Assembly (NCBI GenBank): GCA_014706295.1
Contig: JACSVZ010000037.1
Span: 5,117,501-5,181,500, forward strand
DNA length: 64,000 bases
Reading direction: 5' to 3'
From: Lycocorax pyrrhopterus obiensis
Lineage: Eukaryota; Chordata; Aves; Passeriformes; Paradisaeidae
The position numbers and the translations under genes were made by a program. Of this stretch, positions 60,301 through 64,000 are shown piece after piece; position 1 is the first letter of the stretch, and each line of letters begins with the position of its first letter. Below the pieces are notes generated by a model. It was not told where the DNA came from and did no database searches. It saw only the letters and a list, made by a program, of their open reading frames with translations.

Positions 60301-60535
60301 TAGCTGTCATTCCAGAGAATTCAAAAGCCAGCCCTGCAGATTACTGACCAAGGAAAAGTGCTTAATTTTGGAAATAGAGCAAGTACTCACCCATTGCTGG
60401 TACAGGAACAGAGGCAGAGAGCTGCTTTCCCAGGACTCCAAGGACGGCTCCCTGTGCCACACAGACAGGTTCTTGGTGGCACCAGGTGTAGTGTGACACA
60501 TTGTAGCGGTTTTTCTGGAAGAAGTTACTACTCAC

Positions 60536-60599
60536 CGTAGAGAGCTTTCCATGGGCTGTCTCCAGAAGGTGCTCCCTTGGGGATCTCCCACCCAGATAA
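60536..60599 (-). other. candidate exon with strong splice sites
   Basis: On minus, 'cctcaaccccctgctacctcctcacag' (AG at 60601-60600) is an excellent acceptor and 'ctctctacg|gtgagt' (GT at 60535-60534) a strong donor, 64 nt apart. All three frames are open, so the frame is undecidable. A second donor, 'cagcaatgg|gtgagt' (exon side ending at 60391), lies downstream on the same strand. The acceptor nearest before that donor would leave an impossible 21-nt intron. Could be a non-coding RNA exon. Confidence 0.22.
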
Positions 60600-60739
60600 C
60601 TGTGAGGAGGTAGCAGGGGGTTGAGGCACCTGCTGAGGGGTCTGGAGGCCACACACACTGCTAAGATGAATTTTCAGGCCTCAGATTCCTCAGTTCTGCC
60701 TCAGAGCATTCTTTTCTGCCTAAACCTTTTCTCAACTTC

Positions 60740-60839
60740 CTCAACTGCCCCGGCTCATCCTTAACGCCCTCGGGTCAGCCTCAACTGCCGCAGGTCAGCC
60801 TTAACCGCCCCAGCCCAGTCTCAACTGCCCCAGCCCAGA
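60740..60839 (+). repeat. 20-bp tandem array, five units
   Basis: Exactly five 20-bp units begin ctcaactgcc or cttaacgcc/cttaaccgcc alternately: ctcaactgccccggctcatc, cttaacgccctcgggtcagc, ctcaactgccgcaggtcagc, cttaaccgccccagcccagt, ctcaactgccccagcccaga. The alternation suggests a 40-bp higher-order dimer. The upstream 'ctcaacttc' may be a partial sixth unit. Confidence 0.92.
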
Positions 60840-61324
60840 GCAGCAACAACCCCCGAGGGGCTGCGCAGGGGGCTCCAACCGTCACAAAATGGTGGCCATG
60901 GAGAGGGTGCCCAGTACTCAGCTTACTGAGGAACCATCACAGCGCCATGCAGCTGACACAGCCAGACAGTGCTGCACAAACCGTGAGGAAAGGCAGCCAT
61001 GGCAGGAGACTGACGCCTGCTCCTCCTGAGGCACTGTCTGGCGGACTAGGAAAAATGGCGAAAAATGGCAAAAAATGGCAGGGGATGGTGGCAAATGGTG
61101 GCTACCTCAGGGGCCCCTAAACTGGCCTCAGCCTCCCACAGCCCCACCAGCCACAGCGCTGGCTGTTAAAAATCTTCTCTCCAGTGTAAACTCCAGCTGT
61201 ACCCACAGAACACTCCCAAGAAGGGCTTTCAGAGGTATAAAAAAGTCCCTACCCTGTCACAGCTGACCCTAATTTAGAGGGGACGGCTGAAAACGGGACC
61301 TGCCCCACCTGGCATGGCTGTGAG

Positions 61325-62270
61325 AAAAGTCCTAGAGAAAGCTAAGAGATGTCTGATTGTGTTTCATTACTTTTTAATTTAAATGGCCATAATTAGGCCC
61401 TGGAAAGAGCAGGTTACAGGGACAGTGATGTTCAATGGAAGTTGTGCAGCGTCAGGCTGGTTTTTTTTTGAGTAGCCACTGACTGCTGGTGCAGTGCTGG
61501 ACATGTTAATGTACTTCTGCTGCCCTTAACATCTCTTGTTCTGCCTTCATTTAACCATTTTTAGGCAAGAACGAATTTTTGGGTGTATAGGTCTGTGCAC
61601 AGTAGGGCTGTGCTCTGTCGTGGCTGTACAGGATACTGGCATGCAAGTCATAGCAATGCTGGCTATGCTCATGATCTGTAACTTTCTTGGGGACTTTTTT
61701 GAAAATTATTATTATTTTTATATTTTTTTGCACTAGGTGAGAGATCCAGGAGGCTGATCCCTCAACTGGGAACCAGTAGGTCCCATTTGATGTCCAGCTT
61801 TTGCAGCAGAGCTGGCTGCCACATTGTGGCCTGTTCCCCTCAACATCACATCTGGCTGATGTAAAACGCACATGTTTTGACTGAAGCTTTTTCTTTAAAA
61901 TGCCAACATTAAAGGAAGGTTTGCTTTGTAAAACTGAAACTGTAAAACTCTTCTGAAACCCAGTCTGGGGGATTAAAAGAACCACATGAAAAGGGATAAA
62001 TATGACCTGGACATTTACTTCCTGTGCAGAAGTTCGCTGAACATGTGCCTCCCAGCCTGTCGGTGCAAAACAAGACCTTCTGCTCTTATTCTCAGAAGGG
62101 AAAAAAAAAAAAAGGGAGAAGAAGAGAGGAAGACATGACAACTCTTCTATTTCATGGCTTATGTCAGATACACTGATTTCTTTACAGTGGCATCTCATGC
62201 ACCTTAAAACCAGAAAGATGCACAACTAGTAATAAGAAATTTAGTATTAACAACCTATTCTTATTTGTAC
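61325..62270. other. non-coding, includes the longest non-repeat open frame
   Basis: On minus 61551-62225 a 224-codon frame is open. It contains low-complexity Phe/Ile/Lys runs encoded by T- and A-tracts (62101-62114, 61707-61729) and no recognisable domain. No signal or splice support was found. Most likely chance, though unusually long for this composition. Confidence 0.4.
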
Positions 62271-62277
62271 TATATGG

Positions 62278-62360
62278 TAAAATTCAGCTTGATCCATTTT
62301 TAACTGGGAATCAGGGACAGAACTCCTTTGGGTTTCAGTGGGAATAAGATCAAACCTGAA
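62278..62360. mobile_element. possible palindromic-MITE relic
   Basis: 'aaattcagcttgatccatttttaactgggaatcagggacagaactcctttgggtttcagtgggaataagatcaaacc' resembles a decayed 'ccagatcc...caaaactcccattgacttcaatgggagt...aggatcaggcc' unit found across amniote genomes. Weak but ordered similarity. Confidence 0.35.
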
Positions 62361-63795
62361 GATACGATGGACTGAGTCCAAGGATTCTCTGATGATGCAC
62401 AGAAGAAACACTTGGATAGACAGAGCTTCAGTTAGTCAGAAAATGGCTCACTTTCAAACAAACTAATGCAAGATGTTTATATCAGTATTGTCCATTTCAA
62501 GTATTAAAAGTCATTGTTGGGTTCCAAAAACAACCTTACTTAAATATTATGAGACTTGAAAGGGAAAAAAAATCAGTTATAGATTCTCTGTATTTCTTCC
62601 CGAGGTTTTGAATCTTCAAGAAGATATCACATTTTTTCTGGTTTCCTTTACTAATAGTGAACTGCTAGAAGCTTGATTATGTTTTAAACTGAAACTGACA
62701 TTGTGATTTATTATAGTATGATTTCAGAAGACAAGAGTCAGGAGGAAGAAATCATATAAAAGCAGGCAATACATTAAAGTCATTATTGTTCTCAAAATAA
62801 CTTTTTGATCTCAGGTCCCAGTACACAAATTGCAGAGGACAAAATGCAATATAATGTAAAATTTGGCGCTGCCATTCTGTTCTGGCAAAAAAAGTCCCTT
62901 TATCCCAGCGAAGTTCCCTAGAAGCCAGTTACATATTAATTTGGGATTATATTTCTCCCCCATGGACAATGATGTAAAATTACACTGAAAGTGGTGTTAG
63001 TTGCCCAGTAGTCATAATCTGGAGAAACACAACTTTATATACAGAGAGAAGACAGCACTTTAGATATAAAGACAGACGTCCAACTGAAAATGTTGGGCTC
63101 TGCACATGGAATGTCGTGGAGCACCTGCCTGCACCACTGGGTTGTAACTGCTGCAATAGCTCACCCTGTGAATGCACACATGGGATCCTAGTTGGATCTG
63201 AGTTGGAAGTTTTCTGTTGTTCAGGGCACTTGAATCTGGCATTTGTCCGTGCAGCCCCCCTGTTGTTTGACTTCTTTGCTTGTTTATTTTATTTGTTTGT
63301 TTTTTAATTTTAGAGTGATTAAGTCTGGATTGGTGTTCATTGGATAATGCTCCCTGTCTCATAAAGGAGATACAGACACCCAATAACCCCACACCACACT
63401 ACATTTTTCCCAAATACTCTCCCAAGCGGGTTTCATCTTCGAGATGGACTCATTGCTTCTACTTGCAGCCTTAGTTTCTAATTCCATGGAAGCCTTTCCC
63501 ATTGTCTGCTACTGCATAGAGCTGGTAAAGAAATCTTCCTTCTGTCTAACTCTGACACAATTTCAAAAAAAACCCAACCAAATGAACTTTTATTTTCAAG
63601 CCAGAACCAAGCAAAACAAAGATGTGTTTCAAAGTCATTGTTCAATGGAGAAAAAACAGTTCCCAAGTCCTTTCCAAACCCAAAGTGGACAGTTCCTCAG
63701 TCATTGCCAAGATGGAAAGAGGCCATTTTATGATCCAGAAAGCATCCATTTTCTGTATCAGTCCTGAGCCAGGGAGGCTTGTGCCTGAGTCAGTT
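62361..63795. other. non-coding, no feature recognised
   Basis: Unique AT-rich sequence. T-rich text lies at 63270-63315. No exon or repeat is supported. Confidence 0.45.
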
Positions 63796-63796
63796 C

Positions 63797-63827
63797 GGGG
63801 GGGGAGGGGGGGGGGGGGAGGGGGGGA
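63797..63827 (+). repeat. poly-G tract
   Basis: 8 G, A, 13 G, A, 6 G: a potential plus-strand G-quadruplex. It is the third long G-run of the window (with 11982 and 18845), all on the plus strand. Confidence 0.92.
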
Positions 63828-64000
63828 ATGGCTGGCATTTTTCCAAGCTTGGGAGTGTTGCTATCACAGCAATTGTTTGGTGATGCCATCCCAATAAAGC
63901 TTCATTAGGGTGTTCTTCTTTCTATAAACCTCAGTGCCCTCCAGTGTCCCCAGCAATCACTTATCTAATATTAGGATATTAAAAAATATGGAAAGATTTT

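Larger units (their letters stand above)
60305..61320. other. GC-enriched patch, possible unclassified repeat
   Basis: A kilobase with more GC and CpG than its flanks. It includes the 20-bp array (60740-60839), three near-copies of 'aaaaatggc' at 61051-61080 and a TATA-like 'ggtataaaaaag' at 61235-61245. Abrupt composition and internal repeats could mean an old LTR-type element or a minor CpG-rich regulatory region. No paired terminal repeats, primer-binding site or gag/pol text is visible, so it is left unclassified. Confidence 0.35.

Noticed and set aside
1..64000. CRISPR arrays, tRNA, rRNA, bacterial promoters or phage genes
   Set aside because: No spaced direct repeats, cloverleaf-type sequences or prokaryotic gene spacing were seen. 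The repeat content is vertebrate.

Overview
The window reads as vertebrate nuclear DNA, most likely from a bird. Two CR1 LINE 3' ends (4250-4560 and 10501-10752) and several MIR/CORE-SINE relics of the sauropsid type (clearest at 16110-16360, 21385-21620, 41300-41490 and 58540-58745) point to an amniote. The low density of young repeats, the compact CpG island and the GC-rich minisatellites point to birds. A crocodilian or turtle is less likely but not excluded. There are no bacterial-style operons, and I recognise no rRNA, tRNA or CRISPR array.

Layout. 1-21.6 kb is AT-rich non-coding DNA with the two CR1 fragments, MIR relics, a degenerate MITE-like element (13165-13505), a GAAA-type purine tract (2418-2620) and a long pure TTCCC array (15191-15557). 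A dense CpG island at about 21640-22260 is the best promoter candidate. It lies directly after a MIR copy and is followed by a consensus splice donor at 22396/22397. 22.4-39 kb is again intron or gene-desert-like, with homeodomain-style AT-rich blocks that may be conserved non-coding elements. It also holds an exon-like minus-strand block (31017-31236), a plus-strand juxtaposed acceptor/donor resembling a recursive splice site (31912-31935) and another exon-like minus-strand block (35668-35745). 39.0-39.7 kb is a GC-rich minisatellite with about 56-bp units, interrupted by a roughly 190-bp copy of sequence found 3 kb away at 36367-36551. 40-60 kb is mostly featureless non-coding DNA with scattered exon-like candidates on both strands and AT-rich candidate regulatory blocks (notably 41690-42430 and 51860-52200). 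60.3-61.3 kb is a second GC-enriched patch with an exact 20-bp tandem array.

Gene content. No complete protein-coding gene can be read. Long open frames in simple repeats (2.4 kb, 15.2 kb) are artefacts. The exon-like blocks are proposed only from splice consensus plus an open frame. Most could arise by chance, and no product is named for any of them. The most economical reading is a long intron or intergenic region of one or two genes, with a CpG-island promoter near 22 kb. No previously undescribed protein system is visible. The items most worth checking are the 36.4/39.4 kb templated duplication, the exon candidate at 31.0-31.2 kb, the recursive-splice-like site and the CpG island.
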